A stretch of 64,000 bases of DNA, taken from NCBI GenBank assembly GCA_964503885.1, contig CAZDCD010000009.1:62001-126000 (forward strand). Reading direction: 5' to 3'. The stretch's first letter is position 1, and each line of letters starts with the position of its first letter. The notes under the pieces were generated by a model. The model did not search any database. It had not been told where the DNA came from and saw only the letters and a program-made list of their open reading frames with translations. The position numbers and the translations under genes were made by a program. Of the stretch, positions 52,317 through 60,184 are shown in pieces. The stretch is from CAZDCD01 sp964503885. Lineage in GTDB: Bacteria > Bacteroidota > Bacteroidia > Bacteroidales > UBA10428.

Positions 52317-54176
52317 TTGAAAAAAAAATGTATCGCCGTATTCACAGGAACCTGGCTGATTGTATGCCTGGTATTAATCTCCTGTGCCAAAGTTGGAACT
52401 CCTACCGGCGGACCGAAGGATACTGAACCTCCGGTAGTTGAGGAAAGTGAACCGGAAAACTATTCGACCGGTTTCAAAGGCGACCAGCTTGAAATAACAT
52501 TCGATGAGTATATCCAGTTGAAGAACATGGATAAAGAGCTGCTGATATCTCCCCCTCTTGAGAAAAGGCCCCTCACTAGACTCAAAAACAAGACCCTGAT
52601 CGTGGATCTTAATAACGAATTAAAAGACAGCACCACCTATACGTTCAATTTCGGGAATGCCATTGTTGACAACAATGAAGGCAATCCCCTTTCAAATTTT
52701 GAATTTGTGATCTCCACAGGCAATGTCCTCGATTCCCTGGCAGTTACCGGTGAAGTCTTTCAGGCTTTTGACCTCAGGGCACCGAAAGACCCAGTTTTTA
52801 TTTTGCTCCATACCGATCTGAATGATTCTGCGATCTTTAATGAAATCCCAGTATACGTCGGAAAAACATACAAATCGGGAAATTTTGCCATTAATAACAT
52901 AAAAACTGGCAGGTACGCCGTTTATGCCCTGAAAGATGTAAACTCAAATTTGCGGTACGATCAGCCTGATGAAGAAATTGCTTTTATTGATTCCTCATTT
53001 TTGCTCGATCCTTCTCAGACTGCCTTCCATGAAAACCTGAGTATGGATACCGCCCTGATATTGAAATATGCCGATTCCACGTTTTTTGCCGATTCGCTTG
53101 TCCGGAATTTTATCCTGGATAAAAAAACCGGGGACACACTCCGGATTGAAACTAAAAAAACCTATACCTTGAATGTTAACCTGTCGCTGTTCAGGGAAAA
53201 ACCCTCCGCTCAGTATATTACTGGCAGGGAGCGGGTTTCCAGGGAAAAACTGTTCTTTTCATTTAACCGGCCATTATACGACAGCCTTGTGCTTACTCCG
53301 TTGAATTTTAAGGTTACTCCGAGTACTTTCCTGAGAGAATCTTCTGCAGCCAATGACAGCATAACCTATTGGATAACCGATTCTACTGTGGCTTCCCTTG
53401 ATACGCTGGCGTTAACCCTTACCTATTCGGCCCCAGACTCATTGCATACTATCGTTCCGCTTACCGATACAATTACTTTGCTTTACCGCGAAACACCGGC
53501 AAAGGAACCGACAGGAGGCAGGAGATCAAAAAGTGCAAAACAGAATAATGCCGTATCGGACACCAGGCATTTCAGTATGAATATTCAGGAAAACGGAAAA
53601 CTCGATTTGAACCGCAATATTCTTGTTCTTTCTGAAAAACCGGCATTCGACTTTGATCCGGGCTTAACCCGATTGGTAAAACGTATTGACAGTACAGAAA
53701 CAATTGTGAATACGACTGTTACCCGGGATACTTCTTCGTTTCATAAGTTCGTTATCGCGGCCTCCTGGGAGGGATCAGCACAATACCGTATCACATTATA
53801 TCCGGGAGCCTTCACCGATATTTACGGCAATCAGAACGATACAATAAGCACACAATTCTCCGCCCGTGACCCTGAATATTATGGTTCTTTGATCCTGAAT
53901 GCGACAGGAGTGAATTCACCGGTGATCATACAATTGCTTGACGAAAGCGGCAACCTGGTCAGAAGCGGAAAGATAAGCCAGCCAGGGGTTATCAGGTTTC
54001 CCTATTTACCGCCTAAATCCTATACGCTGAAGGCTGTTTTTGATGTGAACAATAATGGAATCTGGGATACAGGCAATTACCTGAAAAAGATCCAGCCGGA
54101 ACGGGTATTATTCTATCCGCGGAATACTGATATCAGGTCAAACTGGGATGTTGAACTTTCCTGGAACATCCTTTAG
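52317..54176 (+). CDS. Lipoprotein with SbsA-type Ig-like domain
   Basis: A 619-residue lipoprotein: KKKCIAVFTGTWLIVCLVLISC gives a lipobox cysteine near residue 23, then KVGTPTGGPKDTEPP, the usual linker of this Bacteroidota family. An Ig-like (Big_5/SbsA) domain follows at about residues 40-135 (ITFDEYIQLKN, LKDSTTYTFNFGNAIVDNNEGN). Later beta-rich repeats include a C-terminal prealbumin-like module (LLDESGNLVRSGKISQPG, FDVNNNGIWDTGNYLKK). The start is TTG: no in-frame ATG is near, and the promoter and signal peptide fit. Its 3' end overlaps the convergent CrtI-like gene by 39 bases. The role is unknown. Confidence 0.82.
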   Translation: MKKKCIAVFTGTWLIVCLVLISCAKVGTPTGGPKDTEPPVVEESEPENYSTGFKGDQLEITFDEYIQLKNMDKELLISPPLEKRPLTRLKNKTLIVDLNNELKDSTTYTFNFGNAIVDNNEGNPLSNFEFVISTGNVLDSLAVTGEVFQAFDLRAPKDPVFILLHTDLNDSAIFNEIPVYVGKTYKSGNFAINNIKTGRYAVYALKDVNSNLRYDQPDEEIAFIDSSFLLDPSQTAFHENLSMDTALILKYADSTFFADSLVRNFILDKKTGDTLRIETKKTYTLNVNLSLFREKPSAQYITGRERVSREKLFFSFNRPLYDSLVLTPLNFKVTPSTFLRESSAANDSITYWITDSTVASLDTLALTLTYSAPDSLHTIVPLTDTITLLYRETPAKEPTGGRRSKSAKQNNAVSDTRHFSMNIQENGKLDLNRNILVLSEKPAFDFDPGLTRLVKRIDSTETIVNTTVTRDTSSFHKFVIAASWEGSAQYRITLYPGAFTDIYGNQNDTISTQFSARDPEYYGSLILNATGVNSPVIIQLLDESGNLVRSGKISQPGVIRFPYLPPKSYTLKAVFDVNNNGIWDTGNYLKKIQPERVLFYPRNTDIRSNWDVELSWNIL

Positions 54177-55649
54177 GTACGATTTTTTAATCATATCATC
54201 TGTGATCATGGCTGAAGCAAGGCAAAGGGGAATGCCTCCCCCGGGATGTACGCTGCCGCCTACATAGTAAAGTCCCTTAACCTTTTTCGAAAAATTCGGA
54301 TGCCTGCGAAAGGCCGCAAATATGCTGTTTGAACTGTTCCCGTATAACGAACCGTTGACCGATGATGTTTGCCGCTCGATCTTTCTCGGATCGAGGTATT
54401 CTTCGAACTCAATATACTCTTCTATTGATGTGTTCAGTGCCTTGTTTATTTTACCGATGCAGTCCCTGCGGGCCTGATCCAGCAAAACATCCCAGTTCTG
54501 TCCGGAATTCGCCGGTGCATTGATCATAACAAACCAGTTTTCACAACCACCGGGTGCATCGCCAGGTACCTTTTTTGAGCTGATGAACACATATACTGTC
54601 GGATCGTGATACAACATCTTTAGTCTGAATAAATGCCTGAACTCCTCTCTGTAATCGGCTGAAAAGAAAATATTGTGCAAGTCGAGCTCGTTAAATTCAT
54701 TACGGATTCCCCAGTAAAAAACGATAGCCGACAGGGAACGCTCGCGTTTTATAACCGATTTTGGAAACCGTATTCCTCTTAACATACGCATGGATTCTAT
54801 CACATCAATATCGCTCACCACAATATCCGCTGAAAATGTTCTTCCTTTTGCAATAATATTGGCGATCCGGTTCTTGTAGGCATGAATGGCTTCCACTTTT
54901 GAACAGTACTTAAATTCAATACCAAGTTCAGCGGCAAGCTTAAGTGTAGAATGAACGATATCAACCATTCCCCCGGATGGAAAATAAGCTCCCGTATTGT
55001 GCTCGAGATGGGATATCACATTAAGTGTTGCCGGAGCCCTGTAAGGATCAGACCCGTTATAAGTGGCATACCGGTCAAAAAGCTGTGCCAGACGGCTGTT
55101 CTTAAATCTCCTTTGATTGGCCCTGTGCATTGTGCTGAAGACATCAAGCCTCCACCAGTTAAGCAATGCCCTGACAAAACGCCATGAGAAAAAAGTACCT
55201 GCAGTATAAAACGATTGGAAAAGAAAAATATCCGATGTAAGTTTAAATAAGGTCTCGCTTTTTTTCAGAAATCGTTTTAAAACACGGGTATCAGATCCCA
55301 GTTTTTCCTGTACTTCTCCGGCAAACCTGTCTGCATCCTGGTAAGCATTTATCCGCAACCCGTCAGGATAGAAATATTTACAGATGATTTCAAGTTTCTC
55401 GTAAGAGAAATAATCCTCAGGGATTTTCCCGGCTATCGTAAACAATTCATCGAGAAGTTCCGGAAGTGTTAACAGCGAGGGACCCATATCAAAACGGTAC
55501 CCGTTTTTCCGAAACTCCGAGATCTTTCCGCCCGCATATTCGTTTTTTTCAAATACGGTAACTTTATAACCCCTGACAGCAAGCCTTATGGCAACAGCGA
55601 TCCCTCCGATACCAGACCCTATTACAGCCGCTTTCTTTTTTCTGACCAT
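54138..55649 (-). CDS. CrtI/CrtD-family FAD-dependent desaturase (phytoene desaturase-like)
   Basis: A 503-residue flavoprotein with the N-terminal Rossmann FAD motif AAVIGSGIGGIAVAIRLAVRGY, FEKNEYAGGKI, the FDMGPSLLTLPELLDELF helix of carotenoid desaturases, and the C-terminal FAD signature GLYYVGGSVHPGGGIPLCLASAMI. This pattern is shared by phytoene desaturases, 1-hydroxycarotenoid 3,4-desaturases and carotenoid isomerases, so the reaction cannot be fixed; no crtB, crtY or other carotenoid gene is in the window. It lies 20 bases behind comF and is probably in the osmC-comF unit. Confidence 0.85.
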   Translation of the reverse strand: MVRKKKAAVIGSGIGGIAVAIRLAVRGYKVTVFEKNEYAGGKISEFRKNGYRFDMGPSLLTLPELLDELFTIAGKIPEDYFSYEKLEIICKYFYPDGLRINAYQDADRFAGEVQEKLGSDTRVLKRFLKKSETLFKLTSDIFLFQSFYTAGTFFSWRFVRALLNWWRLDVFSTMHRANQRRFKNSRLAQLFDRYATYNGSDPYRAPATLNVISHLEHNTGAYFPSGGMVDIVHSTLKLAAELGIEFKYCSKVEAIHAYKNRIANIIAKGRTFSADIVVSDIDVIESMRMLRGIRFPKSVIKRERSLSAIVFYWGIRNEFNELDLHNIFFSADYREEFRHLFRLKMLYHDPTVYVFISSKKVPGDAPGGCENWFVMINAPANSGQNWDVLLDQARRDCIGKINKALNTSIEEYIEFEEYLDPRKIERQTSSVNGSLYGNSSNSIFAAFRRHPNFSKKVKGLYYVGGSVHPGGGIPLCLASAMITDDMIKKSYLKDVPGKFNIPV

Positions 55650-55669
55650 GAAAAAAGTGTTAATCCGGA

Positions 55670-56386
55670 TCAGTTTAATCGTGTCAGGGCAAGTGATGCA
55701 ATGCTTACCCTGGTTTCCGGAATTTTAAGGATTGTATTTGAACAGGCTTCCATTGTGGCACCAGTAGTGACGACATCATCCACAAGCAATACATGCTTGC
55801 GGTGAAATACTTCGGGCCTTAAAACTGTAAATACTCCCTGAACGTTCTCCCACCTTTCATACCTGGTTTTCCTTGTTTGTGTCAATGTCTCCGTATTCCG
55901 TGCAATGGCGTTTGTGATTGCCGGTACGCCGAGCACCTCCGAGATGCCCCTTGCTATAAGCTCACTCTGGTTAAAACCCCTGATTCTGAGTTTTCTAAAA
56001 TGGAGCGGAATGCAATGGATTAGATCCACGTCCGCAAGGTTTGTTTTCCGGATCTCGCTGCCGAATTTTCTTCCCATCTCAATGCCTATATACTGCCGGC
56101 TGTTGTATTTCAGCTGATGCAGAATGTTCTGGTATTTACTGCCTTTCATGTAATAGAAGTAAGATATGGCATACTGAATCTCCGATCTTCCCCAGAAAAG
56201 CTCTGAGATCTTATTGTTTTTCAGATCCCTGTTTTCGACTCTGGGTAAATGATACGAACACCGGGAACATAACACCTGTTCCTGCCTTAAAAGGTTAATA
56301 CCGCATACCACACAAATCTTCGGATAAAGAAGTCCCAGAAAATCAGTAAAAAGCCTGACGAAATATCCTGCAGCTATTGCTTTCAC
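55670..56386 (-). CDS. comF: ComF family phosphoribosyltransferase-like protein
   Basis: The 238-residue protein has the ComF pattern: an N-terminal zinc-ribbon-like pair (CVVCG, then CSRCSYHLP), a central LKYNSRQYIGIEMGRKFG segment, and the phosphoribosyltransferase motif VLLVDDVVTTGATMEACSNTI. ComF supports natural competence where a DNA uptake system exists; in most Bacteroidota its role is unknown. The start is GTG (minus-strand 56386), overlapping the osmC stop by 4 bases, so translation is coupled. Confidence 0.9.
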   Translation of the reverse strand: MKAIAAGYFVRLFTDFLGLLYPKICVVCGINLLRQEQVLCSRCSYHLPRVENRDLKNNKISELFWGRSEIQYAISYFYYMKGSKYQNILHQLKYNSRQYIGIEMGRKFGSEIRKTNLADVDLIHCIPLHFRKLRIRGFNQSELIARGISEVLGVPAITNAIARNTETLTQTRKTRYERWENVQGVFTVLRPEVFHRKHVLLVDDVVTTGATMEACSNTILKIPETRVSIASLALTRLN

Positions 56387-56796
56387 AGAATTTTGATTTC
56401 GTATGAAAGGTTCATGGCTTTACGATATGTTGCACTCACTCCGCAATAGGTATCCTGTGAAAGTCTGCACGCTTTCTCAAGTTTATCCATCGGCAGATCT
56501 TTCCCTTTAAATTCGTAAATGATATGCATAGCGGTAAATTGCTTTGGATGATTCTCGGTGAGTTCACCCTCTACCTTAACATGGAATGATTCCACATCAA
56601 CCCGCATCTTGGTAAGAATCGAGATCACATCCATTGCTGTGCAACCGGCCAGTGCGACCATGACCAATGGCTTTGGTCTCGGTCCCTGATTTGTTCCGCC
56701 AACATCAGGTTTGGCGTCCAATTTCAATGTATACCCGTCCACTTCGGCCTCAAAAACCATATTGTTCAGCCATGACAAAGCTATCGATTCTTTCAT
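56383..56796 (-). CDS. OsmC/Ohr family protein
   Basis: A 137-residue OsmC-fold protein. It has the GTNQGPRPKPLVMVALAGCTAMDVISIL helix with the first redox cysteine and a second cysteine in LSQDTYCGVSATY, the pair used for thiol-dependent reduction of organic peroxides. The core KVEGELTENHPKQFTAMHIIYEF is typical of the YhfA-like branch. A role in peroxide or electrophile stress is inferred. It heads the osmC-comF-desaturase unit and diverges from the Crp/Fnr gene at 56950. Confidence 0.9.
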   Translation of the reverse strand: MKESIALSWLNNMVFEAEVDGYTLKLDAKPDVGGTNQGPRPKPLVMVALAGCTAMDVISILTKMRVDVESFHVKVEGELTENHPKQFTAMHIIYEFKGKDLPMDKLEKACRLSQDTYCGVSATYRKAMNLSYEIKIL

Positions 56797-56949
56797 ATGC
56801 AGGTATTTTTGTAATGATCAGTAAACATGGTTGACATAGATTTGTTTAAAAATAATACGAACTTTAAAAAATTGGAATAATTTAATAACTTTATTTCGAA
56901 ACTAACCCTGAAACCGGGATTTTTTAAAACGTTATTATCCATTAAAAGT

Positions 56950-57624
56950 ATGAATATAATCGATTCGAACTCAATTTTCAGGCATTTATCGGAAGAAGAA
57001 CTGGCAATGATACCGGTCGACCAGGAACCGGAATTTTACAGGCGCGGAACGATCATTTATGAAGAAGGTAGCAGAATATATGGCTTTTATTGCGTACAGA
57101 AAGGGATCATAAAAATTTACAAGACCGGGTTCGATGGCAAAGAACAGATCATCCGGTTTGCCAAAAAAGGCGATATCATGGGCTTCCGTTCAACCCTTGC
57201 ACGCGAAAGGGCTTGTACTTCAGCCAAAGTCATAGAAGATTCATCCATAACATTTGTACATGGAGATACTGTTATACATCTGGTCAAGACCAACGGTGAA
57301 TTTGCCTATGAATTGCTCCGTATTGCCTGCAACGAACTGGGTGAAGCGAATGATTATATTACCGATATTGCACAGAAAACCGTAAGAGAAAGACTCGCCG
57401 AAGTAATTATCCACCTCAGGAAGGAATTCGATCTCGATAACGATAAATACCTCAAAATATCGCTTACCCGCGAAGAGCTTGCCAATATTGTAGGTACTGC
57501 CACAGAATCGGTCATACGGCTACTTTCAGAGTTTAAGCAGGACGGATTGATTGAACTGCAGGGAAGAAGGATCAAGATCAACGACGAAAAAGCCCTCGTT
57601 AAAATCGGCAACATAATTGATTAA
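56950..57624 (+). CDS. Crp/Fnr family transcriptional regulator (copy 2)
   Basis: A 224-residue regulator with an N-terminal beta-roll (about residues 10-125; YRRGTIIYEEGSRIYGFYCVQKGIIKIY) and a C-terminal winged helix (LTREELANIVGTATESVIRLLSEF). It lacks an FNR-type cysteine cluster; the only cysteines (YCVQ, ACTS, ACNE) are scattered. Shared segments such as KTNGEF and GRRIKI show it to be a paralogue of the protein encoded at 44442. It lies upstream of the DtxR-like gene (79-base gap) and diverges from osmC, suggesting control of redox or metal stress genes. Confidence 0.9.
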   Translation: MNIIDSNSIFRHLSEEELAMIPVDQEPEFYRRGTIIYEEGSRIYGFYCVQKGIIKIYKTGFDGKEQIIRFAKKGDIMGFRSTLARERACTSAKVIEDSSITFVHGDTVIHLVKTNGEFAYELLRIACNELGEANDYITDIAQKTVRERLAEVIIHLRKEFDLDNDKYLKISLTREELANIVGTATESVIRLLSEFKQDGLIELQGRRIKINDEKALVKIGNIID

Positions 57625-57664
57625 TTGAAATTATTGAATGAAAGTTTAAAAGTATTGTCGTAAT

Positions 57665-57680
57665 TTTAAGCATGCTTAAA
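57665..57680. promoter_or_regulatory. Perfect palindrome TTTAAGCATGCTTAAA, probable operator of the DtxR/MntR-like gene
   Basis: The 16-base sequence is a perfect inverted repeat, 23 bases before ATG 57704. Its left arm overlaps a near -7 match TAATTTTA (57661-57668). Size, symmetry and place fit autoregulation by a dimeric DtxR-family repressor; binding is inferred. Confidence 0.6.
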
Positions 57681-57703
57681 TAATATTTTAAACTTATTTA
57701 AAT

Positions 57704-58366
57704 ATGTCGGAATCTGTTGAAAATTTCATGAAGGCCGTGTATCAGCAAATTTATGATTACCATGAAAAGGCCAGTACATCTGTGATTGCCGAAAAACTTA
57801 ACATATCGAGTTCTGCAGTCACCGATATGTCAAAAAAATTATCGAATAAACAGCTGATTATCTATGAGAAGTATAAGAATATAACGCTGACGCCTCAGGG
57901 ATATGAAATGGCCCTCAGGATCGTCCGTCGTCATCGCCTGTGGGAGCTTTTTCTGTCGACTGTTTTTAATCTTGATATGAGTCAGATTCACCGTGAAGCA
58001 GAACTACTAGAACATACAACGTCGGATTTTCTTACCGACAAACTTGAGGAATACCTGGGCCATCCGTATTCCGATCCCCACGGAGATCCGATACCGGATA
58101 AGAACGGTAATTTTCATGGTGAACCAGCTGAATCAACACTCCTGGATGTGAAACCAGACCGGAAATACACCATTAAACGGTTGAATACACGTTCGGAGAA
58201 TGTACTGCAGTTTCTCAATGAATACCATTTTTCAGTCAATAAACCGGTAAAACTGATGCAGCATATTCAACCCGAAAATGCGGTTCTTGTAAAGATCGAC
58301 AACACCAAAATAATACTGAATGCCCTGATTGCTTCATGTGTTCTGGTGGTAAAGGCAAAAAAGTGA
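57704..58366 (+). CDS. mntR: DtxR/MntR-family metal-dependent transcriptional regulator
   Basis: A 220-residue regulator. The N-terminal winged helix (ENFMKAVYQQIYDYHEKASTS, AVTDMSKKLSNKQLIIYEKYKNITLTPQGYEMA) is followed by the metal-binding and dimer region, with RRHRLWELFL (the His of the primary site) and HREAELLEHTTSDFL (Glu, Glu, His). From about residue 130 a third, SH3-like domain (FeoA-type) is present (IKRLNTRSENVLQFLNEY ... VLVKIDN). Manganese or iron sensing is likely; which of the two is not decidable from sequence. A perfect palindrome precedes it, and remains of a ZIP metal importer follow. Confidence 0.87.
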   Translation: MSESVENFMKAVYQQIYDYHEKASTSVIAEKLNISSSAVTDMSKKLSNKQLIIYEKYKNITLTPQGYEMALRIVRRHRLWELFLSTVFNLDMSQIHREAELLEHTTSDFLTDKLEEYLGHPYSDPHGDPIPDKNGNFHGEPAESTLLDVKPDRKYTIKRLNTRSENVLQFLNEYHFSVNKPVKLMQHIQPENAVLVKIDNTKIILNALIASCVLVVKAKK

Positions 58367-58369
58367 CGC

Positions 58370-58530
58370 TAAGGAAACGAACAGTGTATTGCTTGCATTC
58401 GGAATTGCTCTTTCTGCAGGACTTTCTACCGGTATAGACAGCGCGTGAATATGGTGAGGCACACCTGTCCATATACGGGCTTATTGCCGGCATGATCATT
58501 ATGGCCGTTAGTTTGTTATTGTTTGTATGA
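58370..58530 (+). pseudogene. Remnant of a ZIP (ZupT-like) metal importer with large internal deletion
   Basis: Frame 1 from about 58371 reads NSVLLAFGIALSAGLSTGID and then a stop at 58446-58448; this is the N-terminal helix of ZupT-type ZIP transporters. Immediately after, in another frame (58444-58530), REYGEAHLSIYGLIAGMIIM then AVSLLLFV and a stop match the C-terminal end of the same family. Together only about 50 of roughly 265 residues remain, so some 200 codons were lost with a frame change at the junction. The N-terminal end begins right after the MntR-like stop, as expected for a regulator-transporter pair. Confidence 0.72.
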
Positions 58531-58665
58531 TCTATACATTCTTAATATGCCCGCAGATTTTTTAGCAATGTTGCAGTTTTCTGCTGTCGCTTCATTACCT
58601 GACGATCTTCACAATCCTGCCGGTGGCAGGGCAAATCAGACCGGATCATCTATAATACACGTGCT

Positions 58666-59106
58666 TTGAAAAATAACCTGAAATCAATTATCCTTGTATT
58701 TCTGCAATTTGCCTGTATTACTATTACAGTGTTTTCCGGCCATCCGGCATATTCCGGTACACTCTTTATAATCCTGTTCACATCAGGTCTGATCACCGGC
58801 CTCTGGGCAGTAATCAGTATGAGCAGAAGCAGGCTTACCGTAATGCCCGACCTGAAGCCGGGGAGCATATTCATTGACACAGGACCGTACAAGGCGATCA
58901 GGCATCCCATGTACCTTTCCGTTATTCTTGTATGCATGGCATTTGTGCTTGGCAGTTTAACCCTGTTAAAAATAATAACACTCGCCGTTCTTGTTGCTGT
59001 TTTGCTGATCAAGATCGGTCACGAAGAAAAGCAGCTGAAAAAGGGGTTTCCCGAATATACACCCTATGCCGGAAGAACCAGGAAAATCATACCGTTTATA
59101 TATTGA
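58666..59106 (+). CDS. Isoprenylcysteine carboxyl methyltransferase-like membrane protein
   Basis: A 146-residue membrane protein with three or four hydrophobic helices and the ICMT/PEMT-family C-terminal pattern: FIDTGPYKAIRHPMYLSVILVCMAF (the RHPxY motif binding S-adenosylmethionine) and HEEKQLKKGFPEYTPYAGRTRK (Glu-Glu plus YxxY). It likely methylates a small lipid or isoprenoid substrate, but the substrate cannot be named. The start is TTG 58666; no ATG or GTG lies in frame upstream before a stop. It lies 135 bases after the ZIP remnant, and those bases hold nothing recognisable. Confidence 0.8.
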   Translation: MKNNLKSIILVFLQFACITITVFSGHPAYSGTLFIILFTSGLITGLWAVISMSRSRLTVMPDLKPGSIFIDTGPYKAIRHPMYLSVILVCMAFVLGSLTLLKIITLAVLVAVLLIKIGHEEKQLKKGFPEYTPYAGRTRKIIPFIY

Positions 59107-59187
59107 TCACAGGCACGTTATCGTTAACACATTTTATATTGTGTATTTTGGGATAAATAATTTCTATTTTAGCAGTCCAAATAAATT

Positions 59188-60123
59188 ATGATGGAGTTTG
59201 AGCGGGAACGGGAAATCAGAAAGGCATCCTGGGCCGGAATTGTTGGTAACGGATTGCTGGCCATAATTAAGATCATTACGGGTGTTTTCGCCGGAAGCCT
59301 GGCAGTGGTGGCCGACGGTATTGACTCAATGAGCGATATCTTCACCTCGGTGATCACTCTCATTACAGCACGGATATTATCAAGACCACCTGATGTACAA
59401 TTCCCGTATGGGTATGGAAAAGCCGACACCCTTGCAACCAAAGCGTTGTCGTTTATCATCTTTTTTGCCGGAGCCCAGCTTGCCATTACCACTGTCAGAA
59501 AACTTGTTCATGGTTCTGTGACTGATATTCCTTCCTTTTCAGCCATTGTTGTTACGGCCATTTCAATAGCCGGAAAGCTGATCCTGGCCAGGCACCATCA
59601 AAGAGTAGGGAAAAGGACCGGCAGCGATATGCTGATCGCAAACGCACGCAACATGCAAAACGATGTGCTGATATCCGGCGCAGTACTTACAGGCCTGATA
59701 TTTACTTTTGTGCTTAAAATACCCCTGATCGATCCAATTGCTGCCTTAGTGGTAAGCATCTGGATTTTAAAGGTAGCATACCAGATTTTTATGCAAACCA
59801 ACCTCGACCTGATGGACGGAATCCAGGATTGTTCGATCTACAACGACATTTTTTCCGCTATTGAAAGCGTAGAGGGAGCCTATAATCCTCACCGGGTAAG
59901 GGCAAGAAAGATCGGCAACAAGATCATGGTTGCCGTTGACCTTGAGGTCGAAGGCGATATTTCTATTAAACATGCTCACAACATAGCCCACAATGTGGAA
60001 TTGAGCATAAAGCAAAAGATTGCCAACATTTTTGATGTGGTTATTCATCTGGAACCGCTGGGGGACAAAACCTCGGAAAAAAAATTCGGACTCTCAAGAA
60101 AGGATTTCCCCGGAAATACCTGA
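59188..60123 (+). CDS. Cation diffusion facilitator with atypical TM5 metal site (FieF-like fold)
   Basis: A 311-residue CDF exporter with six helices and a C-terminal cytoplasmic domain (ending near FDVVIHLEPLGD). The transmembrane metal site has Asp46 and Asp50 in helix 2 (DGIDSMSD) but Asn155 and Asp159 in helix 5 (NARNMQND), where YiiP/FieF and zinc-type members have His-x-x-x-Asp. The His to Asn change suggests a metal other than zinc, with manganese or iron fitting the MntR-like neighbour; this is inference. A second ATG at 59191 is a possible start. It lacks the His-rich N-terminus of the CDF at 49722. Confidence 0.9.
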   Translation: MMEFEREREIRKASWAGIVGNGLLAIIKIITGVFAGSLAVVADGIDSMSDIFTSVITLITARILSRPPDVQFPYGYGKADTLATKALSFIIFFAGAQLAITTVRKLVHGSVTDIPSFSAIVVTAISIAGKLILARHHQRVGKRTGSDMLIANARNMQNDVLISGAVLTGLIFTFVLKIPLIDPIAALVVSIWILKVAYQIFMQTNLDLMDGIQDCSIYNDIFSAIESVEGAYNPHRVRARKIGNKIMVAVDLEVEGDISIKHAHNIAHNVELSIKQKIANIFDVVIHLEPLGDKTSEKKFGLSRKDFPGNT

Positions 60124-60135
60124 TCCCTGAAATTA

Positions 60136-60158
60136 TTATTTAAAATCATTTTAAATAA
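60136..60158. promoter_or_regulatory. 23-base palindrome upstream of the hemerythrin-like gene
   Basis: Eleven-base arms (ATTTAAAATC-type, 60136-60146 and 60148-60158) are perfectly complementary around one central base. The element directly precedes a near -7 match TATTTTTA (60160-60167) and is 27 bases before ATG 60185, a natural repressor position. It resembles the palindrome at 57665 in its TTTAA ... TTAAA ends. Confidence 0.55.
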
Positions 60159-60184
60159 CTATTTTTATCATAAATTCTAATCCC

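Noticed and set aside
58531..58665. Possible third gene fragment between the ZIP remnant and the ICMT-like gene
   Set aside because: Translations in all plus frames are stop-rich and match nothing I recognise.
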